Made by a program: the position numbers and the translations under genes. Shown one piece after another: positions 46,567 to 57,843 of a stretch of DNA of 64,000 nucleotides. The DNA is taken from the NCBI GenBank assembly GCA_022225965.2, contig JAKJXP020000002.1, positions 434,001-498,000 on the forward strand, given 5' to 3'. Below the pieces are notes generated by a model. It worked only from the letters and a program-made list of their open reading frames with translations. It ran no database searches and had not been told where the DNA came from. The DNA comes from Diatrype stigma (taxonomy: Eukaryota > Ascomycota > Sordariomycetes > Xylariales > Diatrypaceae). Each line of letters begins with the position of its first letter. Position 1 is the first letter of the stretch.

Positions 46567-48619
46567 ATGGCACCCCCATCTCGGCCCAGGTCGCTGGACT
46601 GGCCCTCCTTATCATCTCCAGAACGCAAACAAACAGTGCTATACAGAATTCAGAGGCGAGTATTGAATATCTTGAAAGAAGGGTCTAAGGAGGCACTGGA
46701 AGACATACTTTTTTACACTCGTCGTTCAGGGCGTCTATACCTGCTATTCTATGTCTGGATAGCCGGACTACTGGTCATCCTCATTTTCCTCTTATTGGTC
46801 ACCTTGACTTCTACTGCGTCATACAACGTTTCAGGATGTAACCCAGATGGTACATTCAGTGTACTCCGCGATACAGGTTACAGCTACTTCTCTGCCTCCG
46901 GTTTCTTCCAAATCACTTTGGCTTTTGGCTCCTTGACTTTCACACAGGCTAAGCTCTACGATATCATATGGGACATTGTAAGTTGCTCCCGTGCTTTTGC
47001 TTATTTTTATACCTTCCAGCCGTTTAGTGTCATCTTGAGTCTAACTTGAAACCCCTAGGTAGTCGGCCGGTTTGGGCAGTTCATCTTAGCTTTGACTTCC
47101 TGGAGAGCATTTTCTGACTACATTACTGTGGAGATCATCACGACGCCGGTTACCTATGCAACATTTTTTATCACATATCTCGAAAAAGAACCCAGCATAT
47201 TCTCATTGTGCCGACTATTAAAGGACTTCACTTCCAGTCACGCTATACGATCTAAAGTCTTTATGACTTTCATGACTACCAGCATGGCGTTTGTTCTCGG
47301 GTGGCCAACTTTCGCTAGCTCTATGACGGGCTATGCACCGACTAATCGGGCTTTCGTTAAAGATCGGAATGATAGTCTTATCCAGCTTCCAGATTTTGTA
47401 CCAGTAGCATATATCATTCACGATGCCTGGAGAGTCGGCTTAACTGGCGATTATGCTGTCCCTTTCCACAACCACTCCTCTACTTACGTTACCGCTTCTG
47501 AGAGTTAGTGTGACACACCTGGGATTGTCGGGACCATATTAATATGACTTAAGCTTACGTCCTGGATTGGGACTATCTACCCTATCACCAACGTTGCTGG
47601 GGTCGACCTGATTATACTTCTAAAGGATTGTGCGATATGCAAGCCAACGTTTCCGAGTGTAAGTTTCAAGGTTTATTTAAGTGATGGTTCCCTATTTTCC
47701 TACAGACCTGCTAGCAGATAATACTTCGCTGACTCTGTATAGATGTAATCATGTACGGCTCAAATGCCAACAGCGAAACGGACTCGGTCTTTATGAACGT
47801 TAAGCTGGCATCACCATCTTTGAATATTACCTCATTTTTAGTTGAGCCTAATACTGAAATACTCAATGGGAGCGCACAAAGCAGCATGGAGTTGGCCACA
47901 TACATTTATTCCAATCAAACGTATAACCTATCTTACATGACAGCTTTCGGAAGTTGTCAACCAGACCAGGATAAAAATGGTGATCTGGTAAGAGGTGTTT
48001 TATGCACAAGCTTTGAACTTTGAACTTCAGTTAACATAGCTACAAGGTGTATCAATGGGGCTTTTCATTTATACAAGTTCTAATTGCGACATTATTTTTT
48101 ATGATATGGACAATCGGCATATTCCTGACCTGGCGGAAGGCGCACACCAAGTTGGTTATACCTGATGGTTCCGAGGTTCCCAGGGGGTGGAGAGCCATAC
48201 TACTACTCGCCGAGGCAATGAAAGAAGATCTTATGAAAGTCGGCATCGATCCCCATTCCTTGACCGATAAACAGCTCAAAGCTGAAATGACCAAACGGCT
48301 AAGGGGCGGTGCTATTACATTGAAGGGCACGCAAAAGCCAATCCAAAAATGCCGATTTTGGGAACGAATTAAAAGAAACAAATGGTGGTGTGTTGCTACG
48401 TTCATTTCTGCCATATTTGGCGGAACTTCCTGGATGCTGGATTGGTATCCTGGGGATTTCCCTGCCATAAGGTTTTTGGCGTTTTGGTCGTGGGGGGTTT
48501 TTGCTGCTTTATTCTTTACACAGATATTCTTTCAAACCTCGAACAGCAGGCTTTTCATGACCATCTGGCTCCAGCTTCTCGCGATCATCCTAGTACTGCT
48601 CATTATGATACTGGGCTAG
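46567..48619 (+). CDS. Multi-pass membrane protein of unknown function
   Basis: Five exons (46567-46977, 47059-47503, 47554-47658, 47743-47987, 48047-48619; donors GTAAGT, GTTAGT, GTAAGT, GTAAGA) give 592 residues. Hydrophobic segments: LLFYVWIAGLLVILIFLLLV near residue 60, FMTFMTTSMAFVLGW in exon 2, VLIATLFFMIWTIGIFL at the start of exon 5, and three more toward the end (around FISAIFGGTSWML, FWSWGVFAALFFT and LLAIILVLLIMIL). The region between segments in exons 2-4 has many N-glycosylation sequons (NDS, NHS, NVS, NIT, NGS, NQT, NLS) and cysteines, so it is probably a large extracellular or lumenal domain. A cytosolic loop in exon 5 has a charged helix (AEAMKEDLMKVGIDP). I know similar uncharacterised proteins in filamentous ascomycetes but no function. 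Confidence 0.82.
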
Positions 48620-48849
48620 AATGGACCGAGCTCAGGGTATAAAATGGACCAGTTTTTCCGGCTTTTGTTTATATAAAGGGGGGCTAGGTCCCCAGAACCT
48701 AGCCTCCAGAAGCATGTACTTTAGGTTCTTTACAATACACTCTTTTGCCCCTAAACACTCGCTTTCACCACCCAAAATTGGTCCATTCCCTTGGCGACCA
48801 GGCTTATGGTAATAAAGCATAAATAGGGAATATATGGGCCTGTCTTACG
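48620..48849. other. Spacer between the membrane-protein gene and the retrotransposon
   Basis: Probable 3' region of the membrane-protein gene. Nothing else is seen. Confidence 0.6.
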
Positions 48850-48992
48850 TATTAAATTAAAGGGTTAAGGCTGAAGTAATGTAAATACAATACAATGCCC
48901 CTGGGCCATTTATATATATAAGCAAACGATTTCTTCTTTTTGTATAACCGTAAATATTTAATTAACTAAGTTTATTATCCTGATTTTTAATA
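48850..48992 (+). repeat. Left LTR of the copia element
   Basis: 143 bases, TATTAAATTAAAGGGTTAAG to TTTTTAATA. It differs from the right LTR at about twenty positions, all transitions. The ancestral TG...CA ends appear as TA...TA here, as expected after RIP. Confidence 0.92.
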
Positions 48993-49004
48993 GGTTATAA
49001 GCCC
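48993..49004 (+). other. Primer-binding site matching initiator tRNA-Met anticodon loop
   Basis: GGTTATAAGCCC follows the left LTR directly. With one G-to-A change it is complementary to the GGGCTCATAACC anticodon loop and stem of fungal initiator tRNA-Met. Half-tRNA priming of this kind is known from Drosophila copia and yeast Ty5. Confidence 0.72.
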
Positions 49005-52000
49005 GGAATTTCGTATAACCATGTTCTTTTAGTTAAGTATTATATTTAAGTAGTTTAATGAATTAATTTATAAATATAATGGGATTTATAATAACTAATC
49101 GAATAATTTCGAATCGATTTATATATTTTATTTAAAACGAGAGAATTAACGTTAAAACGAAATTAAAACGTTAAACTTTTAATTATTATATAACGAAATC
49201 ATAATACCTTATTTCCTTTATTTTTATTATAACTAATCGATATTTAATTAATTCTATTAAAAAATAAAGAACTAAAGTTTTAACATTTAATTTAATAAAT
49301 TTATATATAAAATTAACTATACGTATGGCTTAAATTATTCGAAACGCCGCAATTACGGGCCTAATTAAAAACGCTACGTATATCGCCGGATCTTATTTTA
49401 TTAATAATCCGGAAATAAATTCGAAAACATCCGTTATAAGAAATTCTAAATAAAGCCGTTCCGAACGAATAATACGGTTTATTATAACGGCTAAAGCATT
49501 TATAATAAACCATTTTTTTCATATAATTAATATTATACGAAAACTTTAATATTAAAACGGCAAGAATTCCTAAAACGACGATAAAAACGATAATAATAAG
49601 TCGTTCGTATTTACGTTAATTCTTAATTAAAATATAAACTCGTTAGGTTTAAAGAAACTATCGTTATCCTTAATATCGAACGAACGGAATCTTTTTGGAG
49701 CTAAAATGCAAACGTTAAGCGCATAAAATAAAGCACAAAATGGCTTAAGCAATTCGTTAATTCCATAATAATCTTTACGACCGTTATTTCGAATTATATT
49801 TTATTTCGCTTTTATTTTAACTTTAATACCGATATATACGCAATTATTAACTTTAATTTCGATTTAAGTAGCTTAATAAATACGCTTTAATATATCGAAT
49901 CGACGAAGCAACGCCGCGGCTTCCGGATTAAGCCCGAATAACGTAAGAACTATTAACGTCGCCAATTCGAACGCCGGCGCCGAAATAACCGATTTTAACA
50001 TGGGATATATAAAGTTCGACTTTTTTCCAAAGCTATAAAACCGCGAAAATTACAAAAATTAAAAACGTTTTATAAAATTAATAATAAATAATTGCAACAA
50101 ATACGATTTAATGCCTAAAAAGATTTACGATACGCTAAATAAGGTTTCCGAATATTTACGATTACGCTGGAATATTTCGTAACGCCGAGCCGTATAATTG
50201 CTTAAAAACAACCTAATGGATGTTTTAAAATAAAACGTAACGAAAATTATTATGGCCAAACTGTTTAAACGTTTCCGAAACGATTACGAAAAAAAAAACG
50301 TATTATTTTTATTACGTTTAACCGAAAAATAAAACGCGGCCAAAATCGAAAATTTCGATTCCGTTATTAAATTAAAGCGAAAAATTAAGGACATCCAAAA
50401 AAGCTACGTTCGCGTTAAAACAAAACATAAATTACTTAAAAGTTACTTTATAATTTATTTCGTTAAAGAATTAAGCGAAAGGTTTAACGCTTAGGCATAA
50501 TTATTTTGAACAATAAATACGGAAAAACTGCCTAACTTAATTGACGTAATCCGTATTATAAAGGCGATAAAACTTAAAATAAAATCCATTAATTAATTAA
50601 AAATTAATAACGTATTAATTATAATAACCAAAAATGCATTTACGGGCTAAAAATAAATTGCAACAAAAACGCCGATAAACGAAAAAAACAAAACGATAAT
50701 AGTTATAATAAACGTTATTAAATATATTTATTACAAAAAACAAATATACCAAAAATTAATATTAAAACTTATATTTAAAATTTAAAAAGCTTAAAAAGCA
50801 TAAAAAAGCTAAAAACGAAATAAAAAATACGGCGCTATTGGTTAATAAAATTCGAAAAAATAATATTTCGATAGTTTAATATAATTACAATGATATTTAT
50901 TTAATTTAAGATTTTCTTAATACGCCTAAAAAATTATGCTTTTTAAAAACTTTAAATATTAAACTTTAATTATAAATAATATGCCATTTTTAATTGCAAA
51001 GAATTTATTACCTTTAAAGAAATATTTAAATCCGACGATTTTAATATTACCGGTATTGGCGGAATTAAGATTTCCGTTAAAAAAATAGGCATTATTAAAA
51101 CAAAATGCAGCATTTAAATTGACTTACGATAAATTAAATTTATCGAAATCTTTTATGCATTAAATTTAGGCGTTAATTTTATTTCCGTTATTTAATTATT
51201 CGATAAAGATATAAAAATCGCTTTGTATTAAAATATTTGCGAAATTATTTTTCCTAATAATAAAATAATTATTTATGCTATACGATTTGGCAATTTTTTT
51301 GCTTTTAAAATATAAAGTGCAGTTATTTTTGCCTTATTAGCGTATATCGTTAGCTTAAAGATACGCCTTTAATACGAAAAAATGGAATATTTAAGCGAAA
51401 ACGCGTTATTTAAATTAAAACATATTATTTAAGGCATAATTAACGTTTAGGATTATTGCATTTACGAACCGTACGTAAAAGGCAAAATGCGAAAAAGCCC
51501 ATATAAAAAATCGCTGCTTAAAAGCAAATATGCGGAAAACGTTATATTCGGAAACGTTTACGGGCTTTTTTTCATTTAAGGATATAAAGGCGAAAAATAT
51601 TAATTAACTTTAATAAATTCGTATAGCCGATTTATATTAATATAGCTAATAAAAACTCGGAAAAAAACGTAAGATAACGTAATATGGTTCGTAAAGTATT
51701 TCCATAAACAAAAGCTATAAAAAAGGAAATGCAAAATTTTCCATTTCGATTAAGGCAATGAATTTAATTTAAACGCCAATTAGGCTTAGATTTTAAAATA
51801 AAGCATTACGTTATAAATTAGCCGCATTAATTAATACCAAAATAACGGCATAACCGAAAGCATTAATATTATTATTCGAAATAAATTGCTTTTTATTATA
51901 ATTAAAGGCGAAATATTTATTAAATACTAATTAAAAATCTTAAAAACTATAAATTACTTATATAACAGGAATCCATATAACGCTTTAAACGTTATATCCT

Positions 52001-54508
52001 TTTAAATGATATACGAATAAAAACCATATATAAGGTACATTCGTATTTTAGGCATTAAAGTATAATATTGGCTGTTATTTAAAAAAAAATCGCAATAAAC
52101 TAAACGATAAAGCTAAAATTAACGTTTTTATGGGCTATATCGGCAATTTAATTTATAAAATTATTACAAGCAGGGGCGATATTATTTAGGCGGCTACTTA
52201 AAATGTACATTTCGAAAGAAAAAAAGGCATAATGGTTTTTATCGGAATACAAATCGATAACTTAAGGCCAATTTTGCCGCTTCGTAAATGCTAACGCTAA
52301 AAAACGATTAATAAAACTAAATAAAACAGTAATCTATTCCTTAAAGGATTAATTAATGGGAACGTTAATTTCGAAACGGATTTACCGCTTGGCTTTTTTT
52401 TAAAAAATACCCTTAGCCTAATGCTTAACTTAAGTATTAAAAACTTTATATTAGGTTATTTCGAATTACAATATCCACTTCGTTCGTGCGTTTCCCTTAA
52501 GGAAAATTAAGTTTTTATGCTTTATTTTATTTTAATATTCGCAATTAACGTAAAGGCCGCCATAAACAATAAAGAACCAGCCATCTTAGCCGAAGCTTAT
52601 AAAGATTTCTTTTAAAACAAATAATGTAAAACAATAAAAATCGAATATTAATTATTAATTATAAATAATACTTAGATTTTAATTAATATCATGAACGGTA
52701 TAAACGTATTACGGAATAAATGGGTTTATAAGTTAAAACGCGGCCTTAATAATGAAATAATAAAATATAAAGCGCATTAAGTAATCCGTAGCTTTAAGCA
52801 AATCGAAGGAATGAATTATTTTAAAACATTCGCTTTAATGGTAAAATCCATAAATTATAAGGTACTTTTCGCTATAACAGCGGCGTACGATTAAAAAATA
52901 AAGCAAATAAACGTAAAAACAGCCTTTTTTTATAATAAAATAAAGGAAAAGATTTATATTTAACAATTCGATAAATTTAACGATGGTATAACTAAAGTAT
53001 ATAAACTAAAAAAAATCATATATAAATTAAAATAAGCGCTTTATATTTAATTTAAAACGCTAAATAACTTTTTAATAACGTTAAACTTTAAACTTATTAA
53101 TATTAATTGCAACGTATTCGTTAATTAAAAAATAAGCATTTATATCGTAATATATGTTAATAATCTTTTAATAATTAACAAAAACAAAACAGCCATAATA
53201 CAAATAAAAATAACGTTAAACAGACGCTTTTAAATAATAAACCTTGGTTTTTATTAATATTATTTAAACATTCGAATTAAACGTTATCGATAAAACGAAA
53301 CCATTTTTCTCGATTAATAAGGATATATTAACAAAATATTCGAACTATATTAAATGCAAAATTATAAAAAAGCCGATACCTTTATAATCTTACAAAAGCT
53401 ATAATAGTTCGACTTTAATTAAGTTTGCCTTAAAAACGACAAACAACGATATTAATTAATAATTAGATTTTTAATATATCTAATAATAAATACTAAACCT
53501 AATATCGCATATGTCGTCTTTTGCGTTAATCGATATTTCTTTAATTTCTTTTTCGAATACGAACAAACAATTAAAGAAATATTCCGATATTTACAAATAA
53601 CCAAAAACCTATACTTAAAATATAAAGAAAAGTTATTACCGCTTATAGGATATAACGATATTAATTAAAAGAAAAACCCGAATATTCGAAAATCGATTTT
53701 TGGTTATGTTTTTAATATAAATAACGAAATTATTAACTAGTTATTTAAAAATAACTTATAATTTTATTATTTTTATATAAAACGAAATATAAAAACTAAA
53801 TATAAGCTATTAAAAAGGCGATTTAGCTTTAACGTTTATTCGAAAAGCTTATTATCGATTTCGATAATAATTAAGGCAATATAATAATTCGAATCGAGCC
53901 AAATATTATTATAATTTATTATAATAATTAAAAAACAATCATATTAATTAAAAATCTAAACGATTATAGCCGAATTAAGCATATCGACATTTAATAATAC
54001 TTTATTAAACAAATAACCGAAAAAGCAATATAATTATAATACGTCTAAATCGAAAACATAATAACGAACGAATTAATTAAATCGCTTATCCGAAATCCGT
54101 TTATAAGGTTTCGCAATACGCTGGGCCTTAAGCGAGTATTCGGCGACCGGGCTTAAATAAATTAAAACGAAATAAATCGAATCGGAATTAATAACCGTAA
54201 CATTATAATTTAACCGGGAAAAACGAAAATTAAACCAATTAACTTAGCCCGTAACTAAGAAGCCGTTACGAATTAATAGGAATTAATTAAAGCAACGGAA
54301 ATTACGTAACTTCGTAAACGTCATAATAACTTTCAGATTAATAAAAATAACGGGAATTACGTAATTTCTTAAACGTTACGATAATTCCAGGCTGCTGGAA
54401 ATAACGAAAGCCTATTAAATACGAAAAGAATATAATAAGCTTATAAACTACGGAAATTACCGTATACGGTTAGGGGCGAAATTAAATACGATTACGACTT
54501 ATAACCTT

Positions 54509-54517
54509 AAGCGGAAG
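54509..54517 (+). other. Probable polypurine tract
   Basis: AAGCGGAAG lies immediately before the right LTR. It is the expected position and composition for the plus-strand primer, with one pyrimidine in it. Confidence 0.5.
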
Positions 54518-54660
54518 TATTAAATTAAAGGGTTAAGGCTAAAATAATATAAATACAATACAATGCCCTTAAGCCATTTATGTATATAAATAAACGATTT
54601 CTTCCTTTTATATAGCCGTAAATATTTAGTTAATTAAGCTCATTATCCTAACTTTCAGCA
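54518..54660 (+). repeat. Right LTR of the copia element
   Basis: 143 bases, same length as the left copy without indels, ending TTTCAGCA. Confidence 0.92.
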
Positions 54661-55893
54661 CTACGTATGAAATGATATTAAAACCCTCTTTCTTTGTAGC
54701 CTCTCTTTCTCCTTTCCTTCTTGGGATGTAACGAAGCGTCGAATGAAGGGTGTTATCTATTGCCATAACGGTCGTCGCTAAGTGCTCCATTTTATAAATA
54801 GTACACGCACCCAGCATGATCCACACCCAGAGCCTACCGATCTGCAGCAAAATCCTTCAACAATTCGATTTGCTTATAATCGCGCTGCCAACCACCCGCC
54901 CGTCGTCCTAGCGACTGATACGGGGCTATGAGTGGCTTGGGGTATTGGGGGTATCATGTGACTTTTATCGGCTTGGGGTCCAGGTATTTATTTTCATAAC
55001 ATTCCATAGCCAGGGGGAAAAGGGGCAATTCTTCTCAGCACATAATATAACCTTTTCTTCCGCCCATGAAGCTTTATGCAGTATTGTGACTTTTACGAAT
55101 ACAGGATATAAACCGGCTTTTCCTGCTCTAGGTCAGAGATCTCGTATTTAGCCAAACAACGATCACATTCTGCTATATGCCCCATTATTTAGTTGACCTA
55201 TCCAAACGTCATATATGTAGACTTGGACAATTGTCAGCGCGGCGCGGCGAGAATATCCAGGGTCGTTTGAATATGGTTCCAAAAGGTAAAGCGTAGGAAG
55301 TACAGTACGGATAGCATTACCTTTGGTCAGACTGCCCAGCCATAGGTGGTATATCTCAAGAGGGGTATATGTCGCTTACTCAGTCCTATCGGGGATTAGC
55401 CGTATTCTTTGGACCAACTACCAGGGTTTTCCATCATGTAATTCCAACCCGACGCGAAGGAAAGAAAGCAAAACAGGATTTTATTACCGAGTGTGAAGAT
55501 TATTAAATGAAAGCTCATATAGAGAAGTACCTTCTTGGAAAAGAGGCGTCGGATCGGACCGTCCAAGTTTATGGTGGGGCTAGCAATAAAGGGGTACCTA
55601 TAAGCCCCAGTTTTCCGTACGAAACCCGAAAAGAGGGGGGAGGGTTCTAGCGACTGTATAACGGGCATGCGATGTAACTTCCATGGGTGTTATGTCTACT
55701 TGGGTACTTATTAATACAGTATGGTGATAACTGACAACACTCACTCTGATATAATCCGGCTGCCCGGGTATACGGTCACATAAATAAGAGCTTCGGACTA
55801 CTCCACTCGATCTCATATCATGAACTATCAGATGCTAATGGCACATTTTACAACACATATTTAGGGAACATTTTTGCGACCAAACATCCTAGC
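54661..55893. other. Intergenic region upstream of the GMC oxidoreductase gene
   Basis: Composition returns to normal immediately after the LTR. Only short frames; none is recognised. Confidence 0.6.
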
Positions 55894-57660
55894 ATGAGAA
55901 TCAGTGGAATGAGGTGGTCTCTCATACCCTTAATTCTTTCAAGTATCAAATCATGCTCATGTCAGGGAGATGCGGAATATGATATCGTTATCGTTGGAGG
56001 GGGAGTAGCAGGACTGGTCCTTGCTGACAAGCTATCGGAGGATCCCAATCTCAAGATCTTACTGCTTGAGGCCGGACCCGATCCAGGGGATGATGAGTTG
56101 ATCACCACTCCGGTTTTCTCGCAGAAGCTATTGAGCAGCAAATACTCGTGGAACTTCACATCAGTACCACAGCCGTCGCTAGGAGGAGCGACTCCATCGC
56201 TGGATCAAGGACACGCCCTTGGCGGGGGCTCCGCCATCAACGTCATGGCCTATTGCCGTGGAGCTCGGTCTGTGTTTGACGAGTGGGCCGCCACCTCGGG
56301 GAACAGCTTGTTGGCCTGGGACAACATCCTCGCGAAGTTCCGGGACAGCGCCAACGTCTTCGTACCGGACCCGCTGCCGTACGAACAGCCCATCGACAGA
56401 ACTGGGTTCAGCGAAAACGGCCCGGTATGTGTCAGCTACGAGCGACCTGACAGGCTCTCTCAGCTCGAGCCGGACTTTTGGGACGCATGGTTGAACGACC
56501 CCCAGCAGCCCGCCGAGCTGGCGGATTTGGCAAGCGGCGACGGCATCGGGTTGGTGAAAGGCGGCCCCCATGCTATTCGGAATTCCAACGGGACACGCTC
56601 GTATGCCTGGCTGGCGTATGGTTCCCCTGCCGCCAGTAAGCCTAATGTGATGATCCTGCACAGCTCCCGCGTCATCAAAATCAACTTTGACGAAAGCGGA
56701 CGCGAAATCCCGAGAGCCGTTGGTGTTGATTACATTTCAAGCGGTAGTAATGTTGTCACGACAGTGACTGCGAAAGAGGTTATCGTGAGTGCAGGGGCCA
56801 TAAACTCTCCGAGGTTATTACTCCTGTCCGGAATCGGTCCTCGGGACCACCTGAGTGATGTTGGTATACCACTGGTCAGGGACAGCCCTGCGGTTGGGTC
56901 GAACTTGTTTGACCACCATAGGCTCGTAAATGTGTTCCAGGTTCCATCGGAAATTCTCACAGCGGCTTCGCTATCCAACGAGACTTTGCTTGCAGCACTC
57001 AAAGAGCAATACCGAACAACGGGCGGTGGTCCTCTGTCCGAGCCTGGGCCACAGTCATCTACATTTCTCACAGAGCGTATCCCGGACGACGTCCTTATGG
57101 GCTTTGAACCAGAATCCAACGTTTCCTTCCATCTTGGTCTCCCCAAGGACCGACCTTTCCTCGCCTATCAGTACGCAGGAGCCTCCTTCTTACCGCAGTT
57201 TACAGACGCCAACGCCGTTACCGTTTTCGTAGCCCTCGTCCAACCGGAAGCCTCTGGTACCGTGAGACTGAACTCGTCTCGCTGGCAGGACGACCCACTC
57301 ATAGACCCCAACTACTTCGGTTCCTCAGCAGACAGGGCCATCATCCAGTATGGATATGAGCGTCTTCTCAATGTTACCCGCTCTAAGGCCCTCGCCCGGA
57401 TCAACCAAGGCGAACTCTTCCCCGGTCCCGATTTGACCATCGAAGAGGTTTTCCAGCAAGGCGCACAATCGTACCATCACCCTGCCGGCACCGTGTCGCT
57501 AGGCAAGGTACTTGACTCTGAGTTCCGTGTTAAGGGGGTGGATGGGCTGCGTGTTGTCGATAGTAGCGTAATGCCTAACATTCCTACTTGTCACCTACAG
57601 GCTTCTGTATATGCATTGGCAGGGGCAGCAGCCGATATCATAAAGGAGACTTGGCCTTAG
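55894..57660 (+). CDS. Secreted GMC family FAD oxidoreductase
   Basis: Single-exon gene of 588 codons. The family oxidises alcohols, sugars or aryl alcohols with FAD, often producing hydrogen peroxide. The N-terminus (IPLILSSIKSCSCQG) is a likely signal peptide, so the enzyme probably leaves the cell. The dinucleotide-binding motif is IVIVGGGVAGLVLADKL (glycines 35-40), followed by LLLEAGPDPG and the first GMC signature around GHALGGGSAINVMAYCRG. The second signature is GAINSPRLLLLSGIGP. The active-site region has YHHPAGT (H528/H529) and, at the second catalytic position, MPNIPTCHLQASVYALA. Several N-glycosylation sequons occur. It lies tail to tail with the amidase gene, 183 bases away. The exact substrate is not deducible; aryl-alcohol or glucose dehydrogenase-like roles are possible. 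Confidence 0.93.
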   Translation: MRISGMRWSLIPLILSSIKSCSCQGDAEYDIVIVGGGVAGLVLADKLSEDPNLKILLLEAGPDPGDDELITTPVFSQKLLSSKYSWNFTSVPQPSLGGATPSLDQGHALGGGSAINVMAYCRGARSVFDEWAATSGNSLLAWDNILAKFRDSANVFVPDPLPYEQPIDRTGFSENGPVCVSYERPDRLSQLEPDFWDAWLNDPQQPAELADLASGDGIGLVKGGPHAIRNSNGTRSYAWLAYGSPAASKPNVMILHSSRVIKINFDESGREIPRAVGVDYISSGSNVVTTVTAKEVIVSAGAINSPRLLLLSGIGPRDHLSDVGIPLVRDSPAVGSNLFDHHRLVNVFQVPSEILTAASLSNETLLAALKEQYRTTGGGPLSEPGPQSSTFLTERIPDDVLMGFEPESNVSFHLGLPKDRPFLAYQYAGASFLPQFTDANAVTVFVALVQPEASGTVRLNSSRWQDDPLIDPNYFGSSADRAIIQYGYERLLNVTRSKALARINQGELFPGPDLTIEEVFQQGAQSYHHPAGTVSLGKVLDSEFRVKGVDGLRVVDSSVMPNIPTCHLQASVYALAGAAADIIKETWP

Positions 57661-57843
57661 TTGAATCATTTCACCACTGACGAAATGCCTATGCTGCGAG
57701 AAGTCCGGTTTTGATATGTGCATTTTGTATATTTAAAGCCTTTATATTTGTTGATTTCAATAAGCGTGGCCGATTATTACGCTCATTTAGCTGTAAGGGA
57801 GACCACCGTCTTCATACCATAGCTTTTAACCACGGTAGACGGA
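57661..57843. other. Spacer between convergent GMC and amidase genes
   Basis: 183 bases that must hold both 3' ends; no terminator-like structure stands out. Confidence 0.6.

Larger units (their letters stand above)
48850..54660 (+). mobile_element. RIP-degraded Ty1/copia-type LTR retrotransposon
   Basis: A 5.8 kb AT-rich element with 143-base direct LTRs at both ends, flanked by TTACG (48845-48849) and CTACG (54661-54665), a 5-base target duplication with one C/T change. Read through stops on the plus strand, it shows an integrase region (about 51480-51660: VIFGNVYGL, then GEKY, LTLINSYSRF). The copia reverse transcriptase follows (about 52700-53250: LRNKWVYKLKRGLNNE, VIRSFKQIEGMNYFKTFA, then YKLK-ALY and IYIVIYVNNLLI, where the catalytic YVDD has become YVNN). 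Integrase before reverse transcriptase is the copia order. All frames are full of stops, mostly from CAA/CAG/TGG changes, so the copy is dead. Confidence 0.93.
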
